NCBI RefSeq assembly: GCF_000338295.1
Contig: NZ_ANMO01000053.1
Coordinates: forward strand, 1 to 51,998
Direction of reading: 5' to 3'
Length of the DNA: 51,998 nucleotides
Origin: Rhodopirellula europaea 6C
Lineage (GTDB): Bacteria; Planctomycetota; Planctomycetia; Pirellulales; Pirellulaceae
Made by a program: the position numbers and the translations under genes. The notes beneath the pieces were generated by a model. That model had not been told where the DNA came from, did not search any database, and saw nothing but the letters and a program-made list of their open reading frames with translations. The first letter of the stretch is position 1, and each line of letters begins with the position of its first letter. Below are positions 20,517 through 30,200 of this stretch, one piece after another.

Positions 20517-22124
20517 TTATTGATTCGCGGCAGCGTCCCAGATCGCTTGGTCTGCTTTTTGAATGATCGGTTCGAACTGCTCAATCTCGACCGCATTGTT
20601 GCCTTGTTCGTGTTTGCGAAACAGGAACAAGTAGGTCTCGTTTTGAGGTCGATAGCGATGGAAGAAGAACTCGTTTTTGCGAGCGATCGCTTCCAACAAC
20701 AGTTCCCGTTCGGGGCTATCGGTCGAATGGTTCGCTGTCGTTTGATTCGATTGTCCAGTCGCGTCTTCTTGCGTTGGTTCTTCGAGCAGAGCATTCGCCA
20801 GAAGTGTTGCCAATTGGCGGTAGCCGACTTCGTTGGGCAGCATGCGATCTTCCGTCAATTGTTCATCGGAAGGTTGCCATTGCAATTCGACCAGTGCCAA
20901 TGATTGGGCTCGTGCAACGTCTCGAAGCATTTGCTCGAACGCTTCCAGTCCGGCCTTGTAATTTGGGCGTCGGTCACCGGGCATTGCAACGGGAGTGAGC
21001 AAGATGACTCGTGTTTGTCGCTGCTTCAGGTCATCCACCAAGCCCATCAAGTCGGCTTGGATTCGTTCGGAGTTTTCAGCGTACTGACCAGCTTCGGATT
21101 GTCCGTACCAGATGAGAGCAACGGTAGGATTGGCTGCGTCGATGTCAGCTAAACGCCGGGCTCTTCCGGCTTCGACGGTGTCGAAACGTTTGCGAGCGAT
21201 GGCCGATACCGTGTCCCCGGACCAACCTAAATTTCGGATCGACAATTTCCAATCAGGACGTTGTGTTTGCAGGGCAGCTTCCAATTCGTCGCGAGGTTGC
21301 ATGCGTTCGACGAAAGTGCCACCGATGATTGCCACACGGTCGTTAGGGCGAAGCAGCGAGTTGCCTTCTCCGGCCATCGAAGTGCTGCCACACGCTCCGA
21401 TAAGAAACGCGAATAAAACGACCGCCGAAATCTTCTTAGTCATGGCACCTTCCTCTGTGTCCAATTCGTCTTTGCCTCGCACGAATCGATACAAGCATCC
21501 ACCCGCGATCGCACCCACAATGGGAGCGGTCAAATACAACCAGAGCAGATTGTAGTGGCTCGACATCACGGCGGGACCCAGGCTGCGAGCCGGATTCATG
21601 GACGCTTTGGTGAGCGGCCCGGCAACGAACGCTTCCATCGCGATCGTGGCGCCGACCGCCAAGCCTGCGGTGATCGATTTTTCTTTTGCGCCGGTGGAGA
21701 CGCCAAGCACGACCCACATCAAGATCGTCGTCATCATGAATTCCACCGCCCAAGCCGATCCCGTTGGCAACGATGCCATCGTGGCACCCAGCTTGACGTC
21801 ATCCACTCCGAACACAATTCCTAGCGAACCGGCAGCGAGCAACGCGCCCACGCACTGTGCGACGACGTACGCAGCGGCGTCAACGACCGGAAAACGGCCG
21901 ACGCTGGCAAAAGCGATCGACACAGCGGGGTTCATGTGCGCCCCCGATAGATCGCCGATGGAATAAATCATCGTCATCACGATCAGGCCCCAAACCGTTG
22001 CCACACCGACGTGAGTCAGGAGGCCAGTTTGGTTGTCGACAACCATCGCACCGCAACCGATCAGCACCAAGCAATAGGTGCCAATGACTTCGCAAACGCA
22101 TCGTCGAGTCAAAGAGAGTTGCAT
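20517..22124 (-). CDS. Aquaporin fused in frame to a planctomycete SGNH-type domain protein
   Basis: Residues 1-227 form a complete six-helix MIP channel with both NPA boxes (AHMNPAVS and ASMNPARS), AqpZ-like. Without any stop, residue 228 is a Met starting a second unit: MTKKISAVVLFAFLIGAC (lipoprotein-like signal), an SGNH-like alpha/beta domain (RNLGWSGDTV) and a C-terminal tail (FFFHRYRPQNETYLF) typical of planctomycete SGNH proteins. The Met codon at 21443 is preceded by GAGGAAGG at correct spacing, so the second unit may also be translated alone. The usual catalytic residues are degenerate: GGTF at 268-271 instead of GDS, YGQSE at 340-344, and LPNEVGY where DxxH is expected. It starts 9 bp after epmA. 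True fusion versus lost stop codon is unresolved. Confidence 0.85.
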   Translation of the reverse strand: MQLSLTRRCVCEVIGTYCLVLIGCGAMVVDNQTGLLTHVGVATVWGLIVMTMIYSIGDLSGAHMNPAVSIAFASVGRFPVVDAAAYVVAQCVGALLAAGSLGIVFGVDDVKLGATMASLPTGSAWAVEFMMTTILMWVVLGVSTGAKEKSITAGLAVGATIAMEAFVAGPLTKASMNPARSLGPAVMSSHYNLLWLYLTAPIVGAIAGGCLYRFVRGKDELDTEEGAMTKKISAVVLFAFLIGACGSTSMAGEGNSLLRPNDRVAIIGGTFVERMQPRDELEAALQTQRPDWKLSIRNLGWSGDTVSAIARKRFDTVEAGRARRLADIDAANPTVALIWYGQSEAGQYAENSERIQADLMGLVDDLKQRQTRVILLTPVAMPGDRRPNYKAGLEAFEQMLRDVARAQSLALVELQWQPSDEQLTEDRMLPNEVGYRQLATLLANALLEEPTQEDATGQSNQTTANHSTDSPERELLLEAIARKNEFFFHRYRPQNETYLFLFRKHEQGNNAVEIEQFEPIIQKADQAIWDAAANQ

Positions 22125-22133
22125 CGTGTGGAA

Positions 22134-23216
22134 TCAAGCTCGGGTGGTCGGGAAGGGAACAACTTCTTCGATGGAATGGGCGTCGACACGCAGCATCAGC
22201 AATCGATCGATGCCGAGCGCCACGCCGCTGCATTCAGGCAATCCTTGCCGCATTGCACGCAACAAGGTTGTCTCCACGGCCAAAGCTGGGCGGCCGTGGG
22301 CCAATCGAATTCGATTGTTGTGCTCGTAGCGTTTTTTTAGCTCGTCTGCGTCCAGCAATTCGTCGTAGCCGTTGGCGAGTTCAACCCCACGATAGAACAG
22401 TTCGAAACGTTCGGCGCACTGCGGATCATCTTGGCAAGGTTTGGCAAGCGCGGCTTGGGTCAGCGGGTATCGAGTCAGGATGGTGGGGGCGTCGTTTGCG
22501 AAAAACGGTTCGATCCGCTCGCTCAACAAAACGTCCAACAGAGCGTCGCGATCAAGGCCGATCGACTCAGCGAGCGATGTGTCCAGTTCATCGACCAGGG
22601 CATGCAGGTCAACGATGGGTGTTTCAATCGGATCGAAGCCGAGATGTTTCTCAAACGCTTCGCGGTAGGTCACTGTTTTGTACGGAGGCGACTGGAGCAC
22701 TTCGACGGCCAAGTCGCCCAGCAGCTTGATTGCGGACGCTGCATCGCCGCCGACCTCGTACCATTCCAGCATCGAAAATTCGACGTTATGCCGAGTCCCG
22801 GTTTCGCCTTTTCGAAACACCGGGGTGATGGCATAGATCGAGGGAGCCCCCTCGGCCAGCAAACGCTTCATGGCGGATTCGGGAGACGTCTGCAAATAGA
22901 ACTTTGCTGGCGAATCAGGCTCGCTGACCAGTCCCACCTGAGACGCTTCGACTTCGATTGGATCCAGAAACGCGTCGACAACGCAGTCGCGGCTGAGGCA
23001 AGGCGGTTGGACCTCGATGAATCCTCGGTCGTCAAAGAATCGCCGAATTTCGCGGAGCATTTCGGCTCGTTGTTTCAGCCGAACCGCCAAATTCGTTTTG
23101 GGCGGTGCGTTGATCTTGTCCGCGGCCGTTTGATCGCCATCCAAAACTTCGGCAGCGGTCACCTCGAGGGCCGAATCGGCATCGGTTTCAGATGAGAACG
23201 CGGGTGGATCGGGCAT
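22134..23216 (-). CDS. epmA: Elongation factor P--(R)-beta-lysine ligase
   Basis: A class II lysyl-tRNA-synthetase-like enzyme lacking the anticodon-binding domain. It attaches beta-lysine to a lysine of EF-P, helping ribosomes through proline stretches. Visible are motif 2 (FRKGETGTRHNVEFSMLEW), the substrate strand FYRGVELANGYDEL and motif 3 (SGVALGIDRLLML). The catalytic core starts at about residue 45 of the protein (LKQRAEMLREIRRFF); the acidic N-terminal part is additional. The ATG at 23216 is used; one at 23264 would add 16 residues. Neither efp nor epmB is in the window. A free-standing aaRS-like core of about 320 residues fits EpmA well. Confidence 0.9.
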   Translation of the reverse strand: MPDPPAFSSETDADSALEVTAAEVLDGDQTAADKINAPPKTNLAVRLKQRAEMLREIRRFFDDRGFIEVQPPCLSRDCVVDAFLDPIEVEASQVGLVSEPDSPAKFYLQTSPESAMKRLLAEGAPSIYAITPVFRKGETGTRHNVEFSMLEWYEVGGDAASAIKLLGDLAVEVLQSPPYKTVTYREAFEKHLGFDPIETPIVDLHALVDELDTSLAESIGLDRDALLDVLLSERIEPFFANDAPTILTRYPLTQAALAKPCQDDPQCAERFELFYRGVELANGYDELLDADELKKRYEHNNRIRLAHGRPALAVETTLLRAMRQGLPECSGVALGIDRLLMLRVDAHSIEEVVPFPTTRA

Positions 23217-23495
23217 GGACGTCAGGCGAATAGAGGCTGGCAAGTGGCAAAAGTGGCGATCCAACGGCCAAGGATACGCTCAATGCGAGCGTTCTCCACC
23301 CGGTTAATCGTGGATCAGACCCCAAGAATATGGGCATACGAAGAACAATTACATAACCGTTACACGCTTTTACACTACACGTGACGTCGAAACTGCCCCG
23401 CGTTGCTATTCTTCCGGCGGAAACGAGACGTCGGTCAGTTTTTGGCTGCGTCCCACGACTTATTTAACGCACCACGAGACCAGGATCGTTCTCTG

Positions 23496-24596
23496 ATGTC
23501 GACCGTTGTTGAACCCACCAAAAACCGTGCCCCAAGCAAGAGCGAGGGCAACGCTGACCAACCCAACACCCACGTAGCTGAATCCACGACGTTGGACTTG
23601 CCTCAAACAGGCGAAAAGCTGCGTTTGGATCAACCTCAAGCCGAAGACGCCGACGGTTTCTCGTCGCTGGTCGCTCAAAAGGCCGCCAAGAAACGCGATT
23701 TGGCCAAACCCACCAAAGCTGACCGAGTCCGAGCGTCCAACATCAGTTGGTGGGCCGTCGGATGGTTGGCGATGGCTCACATCGTTTGCTTGGCCGCACC
23801 GTTCACGTTCACCTGGACCGCTTTGATCACCGCCGTGGTGTTGCACTGGGTCGCTGGCAGCCTTGGGATTTGCCTCGGCTACCACCGTTTGCTAACGCAC
23901 ACCGGCATGAAAACCTACAACTGGGTCCGATACACGTTCGCCGCGATTGGCTGTTTCGCTGGCGAAGGCTCGCCGCTTGATTGGGTCGCTGACCACCGCA
24001 AACACCACGCTCACAGTGACCTCGAAGGTGACCCGCACTCGCCTCACGATGGTGGTATCTGGAGTCACATTTTCTGGCTCGCATTCCACACTCACAACGG
24101 TGACCGTGACGCTTACCTGACTCGCTGGGTTCCCGACCTGTACAAAGACCCAGCGATGCGGGCTTTTGACCTGTTGTTCCTGCCGATTCACATTGTCGCT
24201 TCGTTTGCTTTGCTCGGCATTGGCTACGCCTTCGGCGGTTGGGAACTCGGCATCTCGATGTTGGTTTGGGGTATGTTCGTTCGCTTGGTCGCTGTTTTGC
24301 ACGCGACTTGGATGGTCAACAGTGCATCGCACATGTGGGGCTACAAGAATTACGAAACCACCGATGACAGCCGCAACAATTGGTTGGTTGCGATCGTGGC
24401 TTACGGTGAAGGCTGGCACAACAACCACCACGCTTACCCACGTATGGCCAAGCACGGTCACAAATGGTGGGAATTCGACATCACTTGGCAAGCCATCAAG
24501 CTGCTTCGAGCTGTTGGGCTGGTTTGGGACGTGGTTGACTACCGCACCGTTGCTGAAAAGAAAGCTCGCGACGCAAAGCAATCCGTCGCAGCTTAG
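23496..24596 (+). CDS. Acyl-CoA/fatty acid delta-9-type desaturase
   Basis: A 366-residue integral-membrane di-iron desaturase introducing a cis double bond into acyl chains. The three histidine boxes are present: HRLLTH, HRKHH and HNNHH. About four membrane helices flank them. The first 80 residues are a polar, Lys/Gln-rich extension absent from most homologues. The ATG at 23496 is preferred over one 93 bases upstream. It is divergent from epmA over 279 bp, where a promoter must lie. A strong terminator follows at 24653. Membrane fluidity control is the likely role. Confidence 0.92.
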   Translation: MSTVVEPTKNRAPSKSEGNADQPNTHVAESTTLDLPQTGEKLRLDQPQAEDADGFSSLVAQKAAKKRDLAKPTKADRVRASNISWWAVGWLAMAHIVCLAAPFTFTWTALITAVVLHWVAGSLGICLGYHRLLTHTGMKTYNWVRYTFAAIGCFAGEGSPLDWVADHRKHHAHSDLEGDPHSPHDGGIWSHIFWLAFHTHNGDRDAYLTRWVPDLYKDPAMRAFDLLFLPIHIVASFALLGIGYAFGGWELGISMLVWGMFVRLVAVLHATWMVNSASHMWGYKNYETTDDSRNNWLVAIVAYGEGWHNNHHAYPRMAKHGHKWWEFDITWQAIKLLRAVGLVWDVVDYRTVAEKKARDAKQSVAA

Positions 24597-24652
24597 TGCT
24601 AGGGCGTTGGATCCGACTCGGTCCGATCCACCGCGAATCGAAGCCAAAACAC

Positions 24653-24685
24653 AAAAAGCCGACCTCTCACGAGGCCGGCTTTTTT
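24653..24685 (+). terminator. Rho-independent terminator after the desaturase gene
   Basis: A 9-bp stem (GCCGACCTC / GAGGCCGGC, one mismatch) with a TCAC loop followed by TTTTTT, 57 bp after the stop codon. The A-rich left flank would also let it work weakly on the other strand. Confidence 0.92.
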
Positions 24686-24860
24686 CGTGCGCTGACACCA
24701 TTCGAGTTAATTGGAATGTTTGGGTTTGGCCCCGGGAGTCTGTGATTTGCGACGCAGCAACGGCGAGCACCAGAACAGCCCGTATGCCGGAAATTAGCTG
24801 AGTTTTTGTATCGCACCACACAAATTTTCAAGCGTGGTCGCAAATGGATCGGCGTCTTTT

Positions 24861-24890
24861 TGACGCATTGTCAAAAATGACATCTTGTCA
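24861..24890. promoter_or_regulatory. Tandem TGAC-N5-GTCA operator of the tetR-RND operon
   Basis: Two palindromes of the same form, TGACgcattGTCA (24861-24873) and TGACatcttGTCA (24878-24890), are spaced 17 bp start to start and sit inside a larger CTTTTTGAC/GTCAAAAAG dyad. They end 28 bp before the tetR ATG. TTGACG at 24860 is a good -35, and GATTAT at 24907 could be a -10 for a TTGTCA -35 at 24885, so a bound repressor would cover the promoter. Two TetR dimers are the likely occupants. Confidence 0.75.
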
Positions 24891-24918
24891 AAAAGAGCGA
24901 TCGGACGATTATGGGGGT

Positions 24919-25734
24919 ATGAACCAAGCGACCATTGAAAAAGCGACGGCGGGCATGACGCCGAAGCAACTAGAAATTCAGCAGCGAGAATCACGCATTC
25001 TCGACAAAGCCTTTCCGATGCTGCGAAGCGGCGGAGTGGGGGCGATCAACATGAACGCCATTGCGAAAGAGATGGGGTGTACTCGCGGCACGATCTACAA
25101 CCACTTCGCCAACAAAGAAGAGATTTTGCTGGCGCTCGCGACGCGATCTGTTCGCCGCCGGATCGCTTTGTTCCAGTCCGCGATGGCGAGCCAAGCCGAA
25201 TCTCGCGACCGGTGTGCGGCGGTTGGAATCGCGGTCGAAGTCTATGCCGACTACATGCCCGACGAATTTGCGATCGAACAAATCATTCGGCACGACGTCG
25301 TGTGGCAAAAGACATCCGAAGGGAGACGGGATGTGTTGTCGGATTGCGAGCAACTGTGCATCGGTTCGCTCGGCCAAGTTGTTCAAGCGGCCATTGCTGC
25401 GGGTGACTTGAAACCGGGACGCGGCCAAACGGCGTCGGAGCTGACTCAGCAACTGATCTTTGGGTTGTGGTCGCTTAGCTATGGAGGATTGGTTTTGGAA
25501 GCAACCAGTCCATCGTTGAAAGCGGCCGGCATCGACGACGCGAGAATGACCATCCGTCGCAACGGAAACCTTTTGCTGGATGCCGTCGGTTGGCAACCGC
25601 TCTTCAACGCCCGTCGTTACAACGCGTGGGCGAAACGCTTGCGTCCGGTGTTGATTGTGAACGCAAAGAAGATTCGGCAATTGCCGTTCAACAGTGAACA
25701 AGATTTTGCCTACGCCTCCGAGGCCGCATCATGA
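24919..25734 (+). CDS. TetR-family transcriptional regulator of the RND efflux operon
   Basis: A 271-residue protein with an N-terminal TetR HTH (VGAINMNAIAKEMGCTRGTIY then NHFANKEEILLAL, residues about 30-75) and a helical ligand-binding domain. The ATG at 24919 is preferred to one 75 bases upstream because that would translate the operator; GGGGG lies just before it. Its stop overlaps the MFP start as ATGA, so regulator, adaptor and pump are one operon. Autorepression through the tandem palindrome is inferred. A basic C-terminal tail of about 40 residues is longer than in most family members. Confidence 0.9.
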   Translation: MNQATIEKATAGMTPKQLEIQQRESRILDKAFPMLRSGGVGAINMNAIAKEMGCTRGTIYNHFANKEEILLALATRSVRRRIALFQSAMASQAESRDRCAAVGIAVEVYADYMPDEFAIEQIIRHDVVWQKTSEGRRDVLSDCEQLCIGSLGQVVQAAIAAGDLKPGRGQTASELTQQLIFGLWSLSYGGLVLEATSPSLKAAGIDDARMTIRRNGNLLLDAVGWQPLFNARRYNAWAKRLRPVLIVNAKKIRQLPFNSEQDFAYASEAAS

Positions 25735-27221
25735 ACGCATCATCGCACCCCATCAAACGACGCTCGTTTTGGAAGGCTCGGACCATCGGCGCAATCGCCT
25801 TCGTTGCAGTGCTCGGAACGGTTCTATCGGCTGCGTTGGGACCGGGAGTCGTCGGGTTGGACCCTGCTCCGGCGGGCGACGGATCGACGGCAGTGGAAAC
25901 GCCGCGCTTGCATGTCCGTGTGGCTCAAGCCCAATCAATTGAAGGTCCTGAGCTGTTCCATCGATACCGCGGTGAAGTCATTGCTCGTCGCGACAGTTCG
26001 CTCGCGATGCGACGTGGTGGACGATTGCAAGAAGTCGCCGTTCACGAAGGTGATCTGGTCAAACGCGGCGATGTTTTGGCACGGATTGATGTCGCCGATC
26101 TATATGCGGCTGCGGCCTCTGCGGACGCTGAGATCGCTGCGGCAGAGGCAGCATTGGAAGAGGCAACCGCGGGACCTCGGTACCAAACCATTCGAGCCGC
26201 GGAAGCCAGAGTTCAACAACTGGAAGCCCAATGGACCGCTGCGAAAAATCGATTTGAACGACAGCGATCCCTTCGCAGTCGCGGAGCGGGAACGCAACAA
26301 GAATATGACGATGCCAAGTTTGCCAGCGACGCACTCGCCGCGAATCAGATGTCCGCGAAAGCGGAGCTCGATGAACTGAAGGAAGGAACACGGCAGGAAC
26401 AAATCGCTGCCGCCAGGGCTCGCTTGCAATTGGCGAAGGCTGCTCGCCAACGCGTCGATGTGGATTTGTCAGACAGCCAAATCGTGGCACCGTTTGACGG
26501 TGTGATCGCAGCGCGGTTGTTCGATGAGGGATCGATCATCGGACCCAATCAACCGGTGCTGCGAATCTTGGAATCGCCACCTGTTCACGCGACATTTGGC
26601 GTTCCCGCCGATGTGTCCGACTTTCTGAAGCTGAACGATCGTTTGAGAGTGTCGGTTGGCGAAGATGGGCCTGACAACTCTCAGCCGGCTCGCGTTATTC
26701 GAATGCAGCCACAGATCAATCTCGTCACACGGACTCGCGTCATCGAAGTCGAGCTACAAACCGATAACTCAGACACCGCGACCGAGTCGATCAGCTGGAT
26801 CGGCAAGACAGCGACTCTTTGGGTGCCATGGTCGCAGACTCAAACCCAACAAGATGGCTGGATCGCACAAAGCGATGGAGCCGATCGGATTCCGATTTGG
26901 GTTCCGACATCCGCCCTGGTTCGCGGTGTGCGAGGATTGTGGTCGGTTTATGTTGCGGAACCCGAGTTGCATTCCGATTCGAACGCCAAATCCATCGACA
27001 CGGCATTGGGTGGAATCGACACAAACGTCGTCACGATCAGTCGCCGGGATGTTAAAGTCATTCGAACCGCTGGCCAAATGTCATTGGTTTCTGGTTCGAT
27101 CGCTGGAACGGAAGCCATCGTGGTGGAGGGGACTCAGCGGGTTGGTCCGGGAGTCAGTGCGGTCGCGGTTTGGGACACGCCAGCATCTTCGTTGTCATCG
27201 CAGGAGACGGCGGCACGATGA
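25731..27221 (+). CDS. RND efflux periplasmic adaptor (MFP/HlyD family)
   Basis: A 496-residue membrane-fusion protein bridging the inner-membrane pump and an outer-membrane channel. It has an N-terminal membrane anchor (residues 16-38), a lipoyl half (LQEVAVHEGDLVKRGDVLARI), a long alpha-hairpin coiled coil (about 115-245, rich in Ala/Glu/Arg), the second lipoyl half (IVAPFDGVIAARLFDEGSII), a beta-barrel and a membrane-proximal domain. It overlaps the genes on both sides by 4 bp. At about 100 residues longer than AcrA, the extra length lies in the C-terminal third. No outer-membrane factor gene follows. Confidence 0.92.
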   Translation: MNASSHPIKRRSFWKARTIGAIAFVAVLGTVLSAALGPGVVGLDPAPAGDGSTAVETPRLHVRVAQAQSIEGPELFHRYRGEVIARRDSSLAMRRGGRLQEVAVHEGDLVKRGDVLARIDVADLYAAAASADAEIAAAEAALEEATAGPRYQTIRAAEARVQQLEAQWTAAKNRFERQRSLRSRGAGTQQEYDDAKFASDALAANQMSAKAELDELKEGTRQEQIAAARARLQLAKAARQRVDVDLSDSQIVAPFDGVIAARLFDEGSIIGPNQPVLRILESPPVHATFGVPADVSDFLKLNDRLRVSVGEDGPDNSQPARVIRMQPQINLVTRTRVIEVELQTDNSDTATESISWIGKTATLWVPWSQTQTQQDGWIAQSDGADRIPIWVPTSALVRGVRGLWSVYVAEPELHSDSNAKSIDTALGGIDTNVVTISRRDVKVIRTAGQMSLVSGSIAGTEAIVVEGTQRVGPGVSAVAVWDTPASSLSSQETAAR

Positions 27222-30200
27222 GCAAAGCTGTCTCTCCGGTGAAAGACAACATGGTATTCAACCAGACATGGTTGGAACGTGTCGCGGAACGTTTTTTTAA
27301 TGACCGGCGTTTGCTTGTTCTGATCCTTGCTTTGATCTTGGTCGCGGGGCTTAGCAGTCTGGCGATTCTGCCGCGAATGGAAGATCCGGTTCTGGCCCGT
27401 CGCGTCGCTTTGGTCAACACTCGATTGCCCGGTGCGGGGGCCGAACGCGTTGAAGCGTTGATCACCGAAAAGATCGAAGATCGGCTGCGTGACATTGAAG
27501 AGATCAAAGAGCTTCGCTCGGTGAGCCGTGTCGGGATCAGCACCGTTTCGATCGAACTTCGCGATGAAGTCACCGAGACGGACACGGTTTGGTCGCGTGT
27601 TCGAAGCCGAATCGAAGACTCGCTCCCCACTCTTCCGCCCGGTGCCTCGCGGCCCGAATTTGATGAGCTGGAAGTTCGCGCGTACGCGTTGATTGTTGGG
27701 CTGACTTGGCACGGCGACGGTCCCGCTGACACCAGGTTGCTGCGGCGTTTGGCAATCGATCTGCAAGACCGAATGCAGAATGTGATTGGCACCGATTCAA
27801 TCGATCGGTTTGGCGATCCCGGCGAAGAGATCGACGTGCGGTTGGATCCACGAAGACTCGCGGCGATGGGATTGACTCCGTCGGACGTGGCGTCGCGGTT
27901 GGCGGCCTACGATGCAAAAGGAACCGCCGGTCAGTTGCGGAACGCTCCGATGCAAATGCTGATCGAAGTCGGCAACCAATTCGATGCGACCGAACACATT
28001 GCCTCGATTCCTATTCGTTCCGGTGACGGAAACGACATTCGGCTGGGCGAACTCGCACAAATTCAGCTCGCCGTGCCGGATCCGCCTTCGACGGCTTCAT
28101 TGATCGAGGGGCACGAAGCGGTGGTGTTGGGCATGATGGTTCGACCCTCCTATCGAATTGACACTTGGACCAAAGATGCGGAAGCCGTTTTGGCGGAAGT
28201 CGCTGAGACGTTGCCCGATGGTGTTCGTCTCGACACGATATTGCGGCAAGGCGATTACGTGGATGCTCGTCTGCAATCGTTGACCGGCAATCTGTTGATG
28301 GGTGCCATCGCTGTCGCTTGCGTGATTTGGTTGTTGATGGGATGGCGATCTGCATTGATCGTGACGCTGACGTTGCCGCTCGCCAGCCTGATGGTTTTGT
28401 TCGGGTTGCGTGTTGTCGGCATCCCGATTCATCAGATGTCGATCACTGGTCTGATCATTGCATTGGGGTTGTTGATCGACAATGCAATCGTTGTGGTCGA
28501 TGAGGTTCAGGCTCGTTTGCGAAGCGGCATGTCGCCTTCCAAAGCAATGACGAGCAGCGTTTCGCACTTGGCGGTTCCATTGCTCGGGTCAACGCTCACG
28601 ACCGCACTGGCGTTCGCACCGATCGCGTTGATGCCGGGGCCGGCGGGTGAGTTTGTGGGTTCCATCGCGATTAGCGTGATCATGGCAATCACTTCATCGT
28701 TGTTCTTGGCATTGACCGTCATTCCAACGATCGCATCGCGAGTCCTTGCCAGTTCGTACAACGTGGCGGACAGCGGAACCTCCGCTTCTGAACCTCGTCT
28801 TCGATGGTGGACCAATGGGATTCGATTGCCGCGTGTGACTCAAGTGTTTGAGTCAGTCGTTCGCTTGTCGGTCCGGCGTCCCGCGATTGGGCTGGCCATC
28901 GCTTTCGCGTTGCCGGTGTTGGGTTTTGGTTTGGCTCAAACTTTGGAAGAACAGTTCTTTCCGCCCAGCTCACGCGATCAATTTCACATCACCGTCGAAG
29001 GCGACGCGACATCTTCTTTAGCAACAACGCGAAAGACGGCGGGAATTGTCGACGCGATGGCTCGCGAGATGGGCGCGGAGCGGATCGACTGGTTCTACGG
29101 CGAAAGTGCACCGCAGTTTTACTACAACGTGATCGCGAATCGACGCGGCACCGCGAACTTCGCGCAGGCCCTGGTGCGAATGCCTGAAGGTCAAACGCCC
29201 ACTCCCGTCATACGCGAATTGCAGAAGCGACTGGACCGACGCATTCTTTCCTCTCGCGTGTTGGTGCGTCAGCTCGAACAAGGTCCGCCGTTCGCAGCCC
29301 CGATCGAGGTCCGACTGTTTGGACCGGACTTGAACGTGCTGCGTCAGATCGGCGAAGACGTGCGTGCCCGTTTGACTCGCATGGATCACGTGGTCGCGGT
29401 TCGAACGGATCTTGCGGAAGTGTTGCCTCAATTGACATTGGATATCAACGATGCCGCGAGTGCTCGTGCCGGGGTGACGCCGAGCGAGGTGTCTCGTCAA
29501 CTTTCGACCGCGCTGGAAGGCCAACGTGGCGGCAGTGTTCTGCAAGGCAACGAAGAACTGCCGATCATCGTTCGTGTTCAGGCCGATGATCGAGGTGATT
29601 TGGCCAGTCTTGAAAGCATGGACTTGGTGCTCGCGTCGAAGGTCTCATCTGACGGCGACCCTGCGCCGGCTCGGCTGACTCCAGTCTCCGCATTCGCGAC
29701 GACCAAGTTGCAGCCGGAATCGGCCGCCATTCCTCGGCTCAATCGACGCCGCATGAACGAAGTCGCTGCCTTTTTGGATGCGGGTGTGCTTCCCAGTTCT
29801 GTCCAGCGTCGACTGGAAGCGGACTTGGAATCGGATCCGTTGGATTTGCCCGCCGGTTACTCGATGGAATTCGGCGGCGAGGCATCCAAACGCGATGACG
29901 CGGTCGGCAATCTGTTTTCGACGGTCGGTGTGTTGGCTGTTTTGATGTTGGCAACTCTCGTGTTGTCTTTCAGCTCGTTTCGGATGGCCGGCATCATTTC
30001 CGTGGTGGCCGTTTTGTCGATCGGATTGGCGATGGCTGCCCTTGCAATCAGCGGCTATTCATTCGGATTCATGGCGATCATCGGCACCATGGGTTTGATC
30101 GGTGTCGCCATCAACGACTCGATCGTGGTGTTGGCGGGCATCCGAGCCAATCCGAAAGCGTCGGCTGGCGACATCGAGGCGACCGTTGCGGAAACCATGC

